From the NCBI GenBank assembly GCA_965178125.1, contig OZ237769.1:558001-622000 (forward strand): DNA of 64,000 bases, given 5' to 3'. Source of the DNA: Bilabrum cf. latius (Eukaryota > Bigyra: Bicosoecida > Bigyra > Bicosoecida). Of this stretch, positions 34,152 to 45,934 are shown one piece after another; the stretch's first letter is position 1, and each line of letters starts with the position of its first letter. The notes below the pieces were generated by a model that was not told the DNA's origin, searched no databases, and was given only the letters and a program-made list of their open reading frames with translations. Made by a program: the position numbers and the translations under genes.

Positions 34152-35522
34152 TCACGGCAAGCCTTCGGGGCCATCTGAGTCGCTGTCACCCTCGTCGGCG
34201 GCAGCCGCAGCTCCGCCTCCGTCATCCGCCCATGCCACCCTACGGCCCACTGAGCTGCCCCTGCTGGCACCGGCACCAGCACCAGCACTGCCACTTGAGC
34301 GCGAGCCCTCCCCAAGCACACCAGGGGGTCCCAGTCCCATCCCCTTTTCCATCGCGCCCAGACCCCCCTCCAAAAGATCTCCGAACCCGCCCCCGCCCCC
34401 GCCCGGGGGCCCCTCCCCCTCCCCCTCCGCCTCCCGCACCTCTTGGTCCAGCTCCCCCTCGCTCTCGGAGAAACTCGCGTCCGAGTCATCGGGCCCGCAC
34501 AGCCCCAGCGGAAGAAGCTGCGCAGGGTCTCTCGTGCGACGGGGACCGGACATTCCAGCCAGCCCGGCTCCACCCCCTCCGCCCTTCCCCCCCCACTCCC
34601 CCGATGGATCAGACAGCCCCCCCGCAGCGGCCTGGAGGGACCTGAGCGCCTCCTCCGCCTTGTTCCGGTCTCTGGCGGCCACTGACAGCACGGCCCGCGC
34701 CTCCTTCTGCTTTTTCTTATCTTGCCTCGCCTGCTCCTCCTCGTCCTGCAGCCCCAGCGCCTTCTGCATGCTCCTTGCCCCCTCGGCCAGCTCCTTCTGC
34801 CTGCCCTTCTCGAGGCCCAGGATCCGAGACCGAACCTCTGAGATGGTGACCCGCAACTCGTAAATGCCGCCCTTCTTGCCCATGGTATTGCGGCGGGACT
34901 GCATCCCGCGCCAGAACTGCGCCCCGCCCAACCCGATTTGCATGTCAAGCTGGAGGTCGATGATCGGGCCTGCCGCGGCGGGGTACTCGAGCAAGAAGAG
35001 CTCAAAGCGCTCCCGGGATATGAACTCCTGCTCCTCGGCGTGCATCTCGCGGAGAAGTTTCTACAGGGCTGCCACGACCCGGTCGATCCCGTCGATGCGC
35101 CCCTGTCCCTTTTCGTCCTGGAACATGTCCTCGATGACCTGCCGGAGCTCCTGCTTTGACAGCTCCCCCGACTGGTCGTTGTCGTACAGCTCGAATGCGA
35201 ACATATTGATCGAAGCCGAGTCTAGTGTGTTGAAATTCCACACTGCCGCCACGAATTCCCCAAAGTCCATCGAGCCGTCGGAGTCCTCGTCGAACACGGT
35301 CATAACGCGGCGCAGAAACGGAGACGACTTGGTGTCCACAAAATCCACGAACTCGTCGTACGACAGCTATCCAGATCTATCAGTATCAATTTTCTAAAAT
35401 ATGTCAAACAGAACTCGGGTCTCTCCTTCCGTGAGACTAAGCACCGAAAGGAGAGGCGCCCAACGGTACCTGGCAGACTTGAACTCGCTACTGTTTGCTG
35501 TGCTGCTCGCTCCTGCCCCCAT
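34152..35522 (-). CDS. N-myristoylated EF-hand protein
   Basis: 456 residues, ATG 35522, TGA 34152. The N-terminus MGAGASS fits an N-myristoylation signal. EF-hand loops: DTDRSGxLSYDE (TAG at 35367 in loop position 7), DEDSDGSMDFGE and DNDQSGELSKQE, with helices DIFxKI (TAG 35394) and VWNFNTLDSASINMFAFELY between them, as in calcineurin-B-like proteins. A third TAG (35061) lies in RVVAALxKLLREMHAEE. After the EF hands: RERFELFLLEYPAAAGPIID, then FWRGMQSRRNTMGKKGGIYE, a coiled coil (RILGLEKGRQKELAE...) and a Gly/Glu-rich tail. A 33-nt GTACCG...CTTAG segment at 35469-35437 could be an intron but is in phase, open and far shorter than others here, so I keep it as coding. Likely a Ca2+ sensor at membranes; its target is unknown. 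Confidence 0.75.
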
Positions 35523-35650
35523 CGGATTGTAGGATCGTAATGGTTTCTATCGGTCTTCAAGAACCAGTCATCATTATCCGTGTTAGTCTATCAAGCGGGT
35601 GCAAGGCTCAGGAAGCAAGCACTAGCATGGTGTATCAGCTCCGAATCCCT

Positions 35651-38600
35651 TCACGTTGCGCTGCCACTGCTGGCGGCCCCTCCGTTCTGTCCTGCCGGCT
35701 TCTGCCCCGCTTCTGCCAACACCGCGCCCCCGCCCCTACCCCCGCCCAGTCGGAAACGAGAGAACAAGCTGCGCGCCCCCGCCGCCAGCCGACCCGCCAT
35801 GCCAGGCCGCCCCGCTGGCACGCCCCCTCCAGCAGCAGCAGTAGCAGCAGCGACCCCCCCATCCCCACCCTCATCGCCCGCCCCACCGCTGGACTCCTCA
35901 CTCTCCTTTCGCAGCACCTTTCCCTTCTCCTTCCCGCTGCCACCCACCGCCATCACCCTCCTGGCATGCAGGGCGGCCACAGTCGCAGTCTTGAGATCCA
36001 CGTCCTCGTCCTCGTCCTCGTCCACATCAGCATCCTCGTCACTGCCTCCGTTCTCAGCACCTCTGTCCTGATTGTCATCGTTGCTACCGTCATTTCCCGC
36101 CATGGGACTGCCCTCGTCACACTCCTTATCCCCCTCCCCCTCATCTCCTCCTGCACCCGCACCGTCCCCCGCCCCTGCCCCAGTCCTTGGTCTTGGCCCT
36201 GCCTCCCCCTCCCCTTCCCCCTCACCCTGGCCCTGACCCCCCTGTGCGTGGTCTAGTTCCTCGGGAGCAGAGCACACGGAGGCCGCCGAGGAGGACGACG
36301 AGGAGCCGCCCATGCTGCCCTTCCCCTTCCCCTTCCCCTTCCCCTTCCCCGCCCCAGTGCCCCCGGCTGCCTCCACACTACCCCTCTCCCACACCCCCTC
36401 CATCCCATTTCCCTGCTTGCCCTTCCTTTCCTTGTTCCCCAGCCGCCGCAGCATACCCCTCGTCACCTTGAGGCGACAGGCCCGCCCCGCCAGTGCTCGT
36501 CCATCCCTCGGCAGCCCCCGCCTCACCGCCCCGGGCAGGGCCTGCAGCAGTGTCCCCATGTCGGGGTCACTCAGCAGCAGGGTACCCCTGGCCCCCTTCA
36601 GCAGTGACAGTGTCGTGCGATGCACCCCCTTCCAGCCCTGCTCCATGGCCAGGTCCATGGCGGCCTCCCCCAGCGGGCCAGGGAGGCTTTCCCCACTGGA
36701 GAACAGCGTCATGCAATGGCCGCTGGAGAACATGCCCGCCCCCACCCCCGCCTCCCCAAGGTGTCTCCCCAGGTCAGGGAACAGTCCCTGCACCAGCGAC
36801 TCGCATTCTGCGAAGTACCTCTGCACCCGCGGCAGCCCGCCGCAGTAGCACCCGTGCATTCGCAGGGCACTGCCCCGCACCATGCGCTGCACCAGGCACA
36901 CAGACAGGGCCATGTGACGAGTGCTGGCAGAAGCAGCAGTCGCCTCGTCTTTGCCGTTCTCCGCCGCGAGCACGGCTTCTAGAATCGCGCAAGCCACGTA
37001 GTTGAGACCCTGGCAGTAGGACAGCTGCGCCAGGGCGGAGGCAGGAGGCAGCGACAGGACCATCTCAGATGCACCACCGTGCATTGCACCCTATCCCTCG
37101 GACCCTATCCTCCCACTGCCCCCCTCTCCCTCTCCATCTCCCTCCAGCTCCATCCTCATCCTGGCCTCAAGAGCAGAAGCCGCCAGCCGCTGCACCTGCT
37201 GCAGGCCCCCCCTGAGTGCTCCCTGTGCCTGCCTGACCTGCAAGGGGCTCACATCCAGCTCCAGAGGGACGCTGGCACTGGCTGGGGATGCCGCCGGTTG
37301 CAGCCTATCGCTTGGTTGCGACCGGGGCATGGTCATGCTGACTGCCAGCACCAGCGCACGGACATCCTCGGGGGTGTGCCGCAGGGGCGGGCTCTTTGGC
37401 ACGGGTGGTGGAGGCCGTAAGGCCACACTGCTGGTGTCTCTGGCCCCAATTGATGCGTCTCGCTTTCTTCTTCTTCCGCTATCACCACCGTGTGCTGGCC
37501 CGTCGCAGTCACCCTCTCTATCCAGGCTTTCTTGCTGCTCGTCCTCGTCCTCGTCCTCTTCCTCCTCCTCCCCTTCCTCGATGGCCCCGGCGGTGGGTCC
37601 TCCCAGCCCCCGCTCCATCGTGCACTGCACCTGCAGCACGCCCCGCAGTGCAGTGCACAGCCATTCAGGCAGTGCATCTCGGCTGCGTGCAGCAATGGCA
37701 GCGGGCGAGTCCTCCCCTCGCCCTACCTGACTGCTGCTCCCTGCTGCTGCACCGCTGCCGCTGCTGCTGCTGCTACCGACCTTGCCACCACCATCATCGT
37801 CACTACCTGCAGTACTCTCACTCCCACCTGCAGCACCACCATCGTGCGATGCACCCGAGCCGGCGCTGCCCCCAACCGATGCTCCTCCGCTATCGACGTC
37901 GCCGGCTGCGGCACCGTGGGTCTCCTCCGTTGCACCTTTGGGGGCACTGGACCCGCCAGCACCGCCATGCACTGCACCTTCAATCACATTTGCGATAACC
38001 TCGCCGGGCACCTGTTCCAGGGCGGCCTCCAGCGCCATGTCCTCGATCGCGGTTGCAACCGCATCGCGAGAGGGCTCCGGCCGGGCCCGCGCCTCCACGG
38101 CCTGCACCAGCACAGCGGTGGGCGCCGCCGGGCCTGCACCTGCGATTGTGTCTGCGTCTGCATCTGGATCAATGCCCGACGTGGATCCACTTCCGTCTGA
38201 TGCTGGCACCGGAGAGGCGTCGGCTGGTGCGGCGGCGTCTCCTTGTTCCCTGGGAACTTGTTCCCTGGGAGTGTCCCTCCAACGGAACGTGCGGCGGAGA
38301 TCCGTGTCGATCTGCGAGTGTGACGAGTGCCATGGTGGCCGTACGGGCGGCCCCTCCACCTGCACGTCGGGCAGCCCTGCACCCCTGCACACGGAGGACG
38401 GGGACAGCCCTGCAGGTGGGGGAGAGGACCCGCTCCCAGGCCTTGGCCCCTCTTTTCCTTTGTCCCCTGCCCCTCCCAATCCCTCCTTAGGTCCCTGTAT
38501 CCGCCCCTTGCTTTGTCCCTTTCCTTGTCTCTGCTCTTCCCTCGCCCTGGATGCGTCTGCCTCGGCGAGTCGGAGCAGCTGGTCCAGCGAGCGGCGGGCA

Positions 38601-41488
38601 CCCGAGAGATCCACGCGCCATCGGCCAGATGCAGGTGCATCGCACTGCGGCGATGCACCACCACCTAGATCCTCGCAATACCACTCGTCACACCCCTGCA
38701 GCTGCTGCTTGCCCCTCCCCCTCCTCCTCTACACCCGAGTGGCCCGGTGCAGAGCCCCCCTGGCGCACAGGGCACACCCCACCAGCAGGGCAAGCCCTGT
38801 GCCTCGGTCCATCGAATGCCTCTATCCTGCTGCAGCTGCTCCTGCAGCACTGCTGGACTGACCCATTCCCCGGCCACTGCCACTGCCCTATCCCCCCTCA
38901 TGCCCCTCCCCCTCCCCCTCATGTCCCTCCCCCTCCCCCTCTCCCCCGTCAACCAGCGCACACACCTCCAGGGCCGCCCGTGCTTCCACTGACAGGCCCT
39001 CCCAACTCGCAGCACCTGCAGATCTTGCCAACCCAAGCCCAAGCCCAAGCCCGAGCCCGAGCCCGAGCACCAAACGAGCCGTGGCACGACACACAGCGGC
39101 CTGGGCAGGCGGCAGCAGGCAAGGCACGCCATCCGGGCCGGGAGCCACACACATGGGCCGCGGCAGGAGCGACGCATCGACCGCGTCCCCGGTACCGCAC
39201 TCGTCACACCACGCAAGCAGCCCTGCGTGCACCCTTGCCGCCGCCAGCGCGATGGTCGCATCCGCCACGGCCCCCGCCGCCCTGGCCCTGGCCCTGGCGT
39301 GCGCGGCCTCCTGCCCCAGCATGCGCACCTTCCTGGCCACGTCCTCCTCGGCCACCGCCAGCAGGCCCCACTGTTCCCTCTCGTCCTCGCTGAGGGAAGA
39401 GGCGTGTGCGGGGGGAGACACGGACTGCAGGAGACCGGGGGAGGGAGGCACGGGGGGGGACAGGGGGCCTCGGAGGGGGGAGGGAGGCGCCTTGACGGCG
39501 GGGACACCCTCCTCCTCGGTTGTTCCCTGGGAGTGGTGGTCCTCTTCCGTGCCCTGGGCGGACTGCTCCACACCAACGGGCCCGCTGCCTTCACCTGCAG
39601 GAGGATCCAGCGCCTGAGGGATGGGGGCAGCTGCCGTGTTCCCTGCCATCAGAGTGCCAATGCTGCTGCTGCTGCTGCTATCGTCCTATGCTTTGTGCGG
39701 CTTGATAAACTGGGAGAGCTGCAACCGAGTGTGACGAGTGGGTGTCGTAGCTACCGCGGTGCCTCCAGCAGAGGTCGCACGGCTGCCCTAGTCCTAGGCG
39801 TTCTTGCTGCCTGCAGCCTCTGCATTGCCGGATCCTGCAGCTGGACGACTTGTGACTTCGGGCGCCGCCTGTGTGCCTCCATCTGAGCCTGCTCGCCCAT
39901 CCTCGTCCTGATGCTCACTGCTGCCACTGCTTGCCTTGCCTTCAATGCTCGCGCCTTGTTCTTCCTCACTGGCACCTTGCTCCTCTTCCTCATCCTCCTC
40001 CTCCTGATCATCATCATCATCGTCATCATCGTCATCACCACGCCCCGATGCACCCCCCGCCCCCGGCTATCCCCCCCCCTTCAGCTCTTCGTTGGTCCTC
40101 TCGATGGCCCCCCTCAGCAGCGCCTCCCTGCGCCCCCTCAGCTTCAGCACAGCCGCACGGGCCTCCTCCAGCATGTCTGCGGGGACCTGCACTGCCTCGC
40201 AGCACGACGCGGCGTGCAGCAGTGCAGTGCACCAGCCGGGCAACACCCACGCTGCGCCTGGCACCCTGACCGGACCAGTATCCTCCACCCCACCTTGTGC
40301 TCCGGCGCTGGCCGGCCCTAGAGCTCCCCACGCACTCGTCACACCAGTACCGCCGCACGCTCCCAGCAGAGCAAGCCTCCTCACTTCTCCACTGCCCCTC
40401 GCACCCCCACGGGGGGCCATCCGCGCGCCGTCATTCCGCCCCGATGATGCACCAGTGACACTCCGGCTGGCGGCTCTCCCGCTCGCCGCTGCAGCCACGT
40501 CACTCAGCAGCCAGTGCATCCACGCCGCCATGCGATGCACCCTAGGAACACTCATCACACGCCTACTAGCTCCTGTCCTGTTCTTGCTCTCTGCTGCTGT
40601 GACAAGCAGCCCGCCCCTTGCCCATCCTCCCCACACGCGCTTCGATACCCACCCCTGGCGACCGAGCCAGCCCCGTGCACCACCGTGCAGTGCACCCGCA
40701 GGCTGCTCCCGCCCGCAGCAGGCCCAGTACCACGCACGACATGCAACCCGTGCTGCCCCCACTCCCTGTTCCCTGGGGCCCAGCCGCCCCAGCACCAGTT
40801 CCAGCACCTGCCGCAGCGCCCTCTGCCCCACCCCCACCCCTACCCGCACACTCACCCGCACAGCTCCGGGCCCGGGCCCGGAACTCGACTCGCAGTCAGC
40901 TGCCGCCCACGGCGCGGCGGGCTACCACGGATTACGATCAGCCTCGCGCAGCTCCGAGTCGCCAATGGTCCGCATGAGCGCCCCCCTCCGGCAGGCCCGC
41001 CGCAGCACGGCCCTGGCCCCGCCCCACCGCCGCCCGAAGCCGGCCCTGGCCAGCGAGTCCTCCCGCTTGGCCATCGCGGAGGTGCCGTCCTCGTCCAGTC
41101 TCGCGGTCAGTCGAGATCCGTAGGAAGAAGGTTCGTCGAAAGAGAATCCCCTGCCGCCGAAGCTGCTCGCCATGCTAGAAGCAGGGCTGTCGGACCGGCC
41201 CAAACCGGCAAGCTTCGATTGCCAGGCCGGCTTTGGAGTCAACGGCGATTGTGGGCTGGAACCGCCGTCTGCTGGGTTTGATATGAATTGTTTTACCCAG
41301 CCGGGCAACCTATCGAGCTCTTTCAGTCTTCGCTAAGCGCTGCGCAGCCTCGCACTCGTATTTGCCATTTCCGCCTCGGCACGGTGAGCTCGCTGCGCTT
41401 GCTCTTCGTGGTCCGTCCGGGCTTTCGCTAGCTGCATCTTCGATATGATAAGCTCCTCCTGGAGCTCATCTGACGTTAGGTCAGCCAT
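35651..41488 (-). CDS. Giant RabGAP (TBC-domain) protein with low-complexity inserts
   Basis: Single uninterrupted frame of 1945 residues, ATG 41488 to TGA 35651, crossing ten TAGs (41333, 40922, 40067, 39794, 39788, 39686, 38888, 38822, 38729, 37091) and no TGA/TAA. The N-terminus is a coiled coil (LTSDELQEELIISKMQLAKA). TBC landmarks are QIDTDLRRTFRW (~residue 1066), then, after an insert of about 420 residues, LSYCQGLNYVACAILEAVL (~1489), GLFPDLGRHLGE, MTLFSSGESLPGPLGEAAMD and GVHRTTLSLLKGARGTLL. These match TBC motifs IDxDLxRTF, YCQGLNxxA, HLxxxG, LFSxxLP and LxLLK. Catalytic Arg and Gln fingers were not assigned with certainty because of the insert. TBC proteins stimulate GTP hydrolysis on Rab GTPases in membrane traffic. 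The C-terminal 350 residues are acidic/Gly-rich. It is divergent from the chaperonin-like gene. Confidence 0.8.
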
Positions 41489-41661
41489 CCTTTGGTGTGA
41501 TTCGGCATGTGGTCCGGCTCGACACCACCTTCGTCACATCTGCCAGTGGAGCGTGCATGCCAGTGGATTGCAACACTCGGTCGTTCGAGCCGAATGAGAT
41601 TTGTGGATGCAGACTAGCCCTAAGTGCGAAACGCTGTAGAACGGCGATCGGATCTTGTCGC

Positions 41662-44409
41662 ATGCAAGGCGGACTGGCTGGGCCATCCGAGACTTCGAGC
41701 CGACTGCAAGCTGCCTTGAACATCCTTCGATCCATATTGCGCGATGATGACGCGTTTGAGTCTACAATTATAAAGGATGGAGGCAGACCATTCTCGGTCG
41801 CGGGCGCAAACAAGCTGCTGCTGTCCCTGTCCGAGCCCGGACCTGGCCCACCGGGGACCGATCGGCCTTAGCTGCCACACATGTCGTTAGGCGGCCCATT
41901 TGCTCAAGAAGCTAGCGCAGGAGCCATTCGGCTCATTGCAGCATCCTTCAATCCTCTGGAGGCCCGCCATGGCAAGCGAGCATCTCGCCTCGCCACCCGG
42001 GCACTTGCTTGCCTGCTCGAGGCCGGCCTCCTTGGTGGGGCCAGCGACAAGCGTTCACAACAATACGCCTACCGGACCAGATCATCAGCTGGTTCTCTCG
42101 CGGGCTGGCCCGCTCTAGACCGGGGCGGGGCCTTGGCCCAGCGCTGCCTGCAGCAAGCTGCTCTGGGACCGACACCTGCGGCCGGCTCGTCTGCTGGAGC
42201 AGGGGTGCATCCCATTGCAGTACGCGCATCGTTTCGAGACAGTGGGGCGCTGCTTGGGGTTGCCCTCGGTCGGATCCAGGACTCGCTGTGGGGAGGCCGA
42301 TCGGGCGCGCGAGGGGCAGGGGAGGGCGGGCGGGGCTGGGCGAGGGGCCTGGCGCTGGAGGTGCTCCGCGGGTTTTTGGCGTGTGTGGATGCTGCCCCCG
42401 CGGAGGGGGGGCCGCCTAGGTGTGTGATGAGTGTGGTGGGGGTGGGGCCCGGGGTGGGCCCGCTGCTGGCAGAGGGTGCGCCCCTGCGTGAGCTGTGGAG
42501 GGATGAGGAGTGGGAGAGGGAGGAGGACCTGCAAGAGGAGCAAGAGGATGATGATGAACGTGAGGAGGAGGAGGAGGAAGAGGAGGAGGCAGTGGTGGAC
42601 CTTGATACTTTCCTATCGGGCAGTAAAGGCCAGACAAAACTTGAAGCGAAAGGGATAGCAGCAGCAGCGGCCGCAAGCCAGCAAAGGAAGATCAAGCATG
42701 GCAATGATGAAGAGGGCGATGCAGGTGCACTGCGCGGTGGCTCATATGACGCCGACTCAGCGCTGGCAAGCGCATTAGCTGGCGATTGGAACGACGACGA
42801 TGCCGGGGGTGAACATGGAGATGCTGCAGCGGGCAGCGGCACAGCACCTCGCCGCCCGCCCCTGCCTCCTCTCTGGGCCACCAGGCCGGCGTGTTCCCTG
42901 GAGCGGAGAGTGGTGGTCCTTGACACCCCTCCGCCCATCGTGTCGCCCCCCTGGGACTCAAGGGTCAGGCGCCAAGCGGGGTGGGCCCGGGTGCGGGTGT
43001 CCCCATGTGGGGGGTGGGCCATGGGGCCTTGCAGGGTGCTGGCGGTGCGGGAGTCGATCGATCTCGTGGAGGCGGTGCGGGGGCAGCTGGGCGAGGCGCG
43101 GCTGGCGGTGGATGTGGATCCAGGGAGCAAGGGGGCGCTGCACGGCGGTGCGTGGTCGGGGGTGGTTCGTGAGCGCGCACAGGCAGTTGCGGATCGCCTG
43201 GAGTGTGCGCTGGTGGAGAGGGTGGCGGGGGCGGTGCTGCGGTGCCTGGGGAGGGGTGCCCAGGGGAAATCCCCTGCGGATGAAGGGGGGGGCGCGTCGG
43301 GTTCCAAGGCTGCGCCAGCCCCCACCTCTAGTGGCATGGGTATAGGCAGGGGGAGGGGCGGCTTGCTTCTGGTGCAGAAGCGGTGCTCCCCCCTTGTGGC
43401 CAGGGCACTCGCCTCCAGGGGGGTGTTGGTGCTGCCCCGGCTGTCGGCGAGGTTCTTCGGGGCCGCGTGCAGTGCATGCGGGTGTGTGCCGCACGAGGAC
43501 TGGAGGGGGCTCGTTGCTGCTGCAGGTAGTGCGGGCGCAGGCGAGAGTGGGTTGGGCGACGATGGGGCAGCGAACGGGTCGGACACGGGGGCGGATGCGA
43601 CCGCGGGATGGCTGCAATGCATTGCAGTGCGCGCCCCCGGACTGCCTGGAGACGTATCAGTGGGAGAGGGGCGTGCGGTGGCTTCGGCGGGGCGCTGGAC
43701 AGCCGTACTGCGGGGGGGTATTCCGCAGGGGAATTCCCCTGGTCCTGTTGGGGGCATGCTAGGCCCCCGCAGGGCCTCCCTTCTTGTCCAGGGGTCCACG
43801 GAGAGCTCCACCGGGGGAGCGGTGCGTGCGGCGGAAGAGGGGCGGGCGGGGCTCCTGGGGCTGCTCGTGCGGCCGCAGTGCATTGCTGTGCCTGCCTGCG
43901 TGACGAGTGCGGGATGCGTGGGCGAGTGGGAGGCAGCGTGCTGCCTACTGGGCGCCGCGGCGCTGGTTCCGCTGTGGAGGGGGCTCCGGGGCCAGGGAAG
44001 AGGCCCCGAGGCAGCGGCTGTGTACTCCCTCGCCAAATCCATGGGAGCGGGTGCATTGCATGGCAGTGACGCAGGGGGCGATCGCCCATTGGAGGCACGG
44101 GCGGCCTGGGAGGATGCAAGGGGCAGGTGCCTGGTGGCGAGGAGGGCCTGGGAGCGAGCTCTGGAGGCCGGTGGGGCCGCTTGCAGCGGGTGCATGGGGC
44201 CGGAGGGGGGTGGTGACGGGGCGGAGGGGAGAGGGGAGGGTGCTGCGGATGCGAGTGCGGATGCGGAGCCGACCGGGTCGGTTCCGTGTGACGAGTGCGT
44301 CCGCGCGGGAGTGTCTCTGGTGCCGGTGCATGCCGTGCTGCAAGCCGTGGGCTCTGCTTGTTCCCTGGCGAGCGTGCTGTGCCGGGTGGATGGGGAGGAG
44401 GTAGGCTGA
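41662..44409 (+). CDS. Chaperonin-like protein of the BBS (BBS10/BBS12/MKKS) type
   Basis: 915 residues, ATG 41662, TGA stop, one TAG at 41869-41871. Group II chaperonin features are recognisable but divergent: RLQAALNILRSILRDDDAF with IIKDGGRPFSVAGANKLLLS (N-terminal equatorial region), RHGKRASRLATRALACLLEA, VLDTPPPIVSPPWDSRVR, and an apical-like segment LLLVQKRCSPLVARALASRG followed by VLVLPRLSARFFGAACSACG, which parallels the LAxxxL-xxxxI-xxxRRV region of CCT subunits. The canonical ATPase GDGTT motif is not seen. Long acidic (EREEEEEEEEEAVVDLD) and Gly/Ala inserts enlarge it. Such proteins assist BBSome assembly at the ciliary base; this suits the other ciliary genes here. The frame is open upstream to 41497, so an earlier ATG (41557) is possible. 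Family assignment is by pattern. Confidence 0.6.
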
Positions 44410-44679
44410 CCCACCCACTACTTGGTGCAATGGAACTAAACGAAAGGTGTATATACTATCCGTGTACTGGATGCCTGCACCGCACAATCAAGCCATCTTG
44501 TTGAGTCCCTGCACGGCCGGTTGCAAGGCGTGGAGGGGGCTGCCATGGAGGCCAAACCGAGCACAATCACCCGATGTGGCACCACCATGACGCTCGCCCT
44601 CTCGCAAATTAGAATGAACGTTCTCGAGACACCGGCCAACGGGCACTCAATCCAACCCCAACCCGCAGATCACCCGCCA
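44410..44679. other. Intergenic region between convergent genes
   Basis: 270 bp of 3' flanks of the chaperonin-like and LAMTOR1-like genes. Nothing further recognised. Confidence 0.4.
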
Positions 44680-45656
44680 TCAGTCGTCAAAGTGCACCAG
44701 CAAATCCTCGTCCTATACGCCGCCGCCCCCCTCGCCGCCGCCCTCCCCCGCGTGTACTGCCCTGACCCCTGCCTGCACCAGCCTCTCATGCGCCTGCCTC
44801 GTCCTCGCGTCCCTATCCGAGGCCTGCTGGGCGGCCCTCCTGTCCCCGTCCCCGCCCCACCGCAGCGCCACATCCAGCAGCTCAAGGCTCTCGGCCGCGC
44901 CTGGCACCTACACACGCCTGCCCCTGGGCCCCGGCGCCCCCGGCGGTGCCCTTGCAACGGCCTGCACCAGCGCCCTGGCCACGTCCTCCTGAGGGTCTTC
45001 CAGCTGCGAGTCCACGGCCCGCTCCGTGACGTCCACCAAGTCGTCCCCCAGACCCTCCACCAGCGCCTCCAGGCGGTGGGCCTCGGCGTCAGAGGGAGAC
45101 GGAGCCGGGGGCTCTTCGTTCGCATTAGCTACGCTGCCCTAATTCCCGGTCCCTTGCGAGCTTGCAGCTTCCTCCCGATGACTGGCGGGGGCACCTGCAC
45201 TGCTGCCTCTTTGCAATGTGCCTTCCTCGGCTGCTTGCAGACTATCCCGGTCTTTTCGACCACCTCGACTTTGCGATTGCTACTTTGGATCCTATGCAAC
45301 GTGAACGGCGCTCGGCGGTGCCTAGTACGAATCTTGAGGAAGCCTGGAAGCGCCCGCACCGTTCGAGCCAACTCCGTTTTGTCGGTCCGGCAGCTACGAA
45401 TACCCTCCGTTTCGCTTTACCTCTTTCTGGTCCTCCGCTGCGACACAATAAACATCATTAACATATTTTGCGGAGATTTTTTTCCCAAAGATCGCACATC
45501 AGCAGGATGGATACCAGGATACACTATCGGTGAGGCAACTGGGATGCCAATAAACAAACTGGCGGACAAAGGTGCAATACAGCCGCCATACGACCCAATG
45601 ACATTACAAATAAACAGTTCCTTACGGTCATCACAGCACGAACACAAGCCTCCCAT
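44680..45656 (-). CDS. LAMTOR1 (p18)-like Ragulator anchor
   Basis: Exons 45656-45626 and 45437-44680 (intron GTAAGG...GTCGCAG), 262 residues, TGA stop. The N-terminus MGGLCSCCDDPEDQKEVKRN combines a myristoylation glycine with cysteines for palmitoylation, as in LAMTOR1 (MGCCYSS...). The middle segment EALVEGLGDDLVDVTERAVD fits the LAMTOR1 helix containing IIDVS, and the C-terminus VxDEDLLVHFDD resembles its EELVVQF end (both from memory). TAG occurs seven times: 45394, 45322, 45292, 45280, 45139, 44908 and 44713, about one per 37 codons. LAMTOR1 anchors the Ragulator-Rag complex to lysosomes for mTORC1 signalling. The central part is low complexity, so the call rests on the two ends and the helix. 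Confidence 0.6.
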
Positions 45657-45934
45657 CTGATCAGGACTGATTTAAGTTTCGCTTTGCCGAGTCTGGAAGA
45701 ACACTGTACAACCCAGCGATAAATCGGATTTCGAAGCGAGCCCGGCAAAACGCCCATGCATGGACAGCATCGAGGATGGCTGAGACAGCGCAGCCCGTGC
45801 AACATGCATTGCAATTCAACCGGGGAGCGGGCGAGCACCGATGGCAGCCCTGGCCTCGATCTCGAAAAGACTACCGGTCAAGGACCTGGATTGATTGCCC
45901 TAGACTAGGGCCAACCAGCCTAGATCTGATCTAA

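Noticed and set aside
35061-35396. UAG read as leucine
   Set aside because: TAG positions are mostly surface-exposed (EF-hand loop position 7, FxKID, charged helices) and TAG swaps with CAG in repeats. Leu cannot be excluded without alignment statistics, nor can Glu, but Gln is clearly favoured.
35437-35469. A 33-nt intron in the EF-hand gene
   Set aside because: It has GT and AG ends but is in phase, free of stops and one third the length of the next shortest intron here; retained as coding, noted as an alternative.
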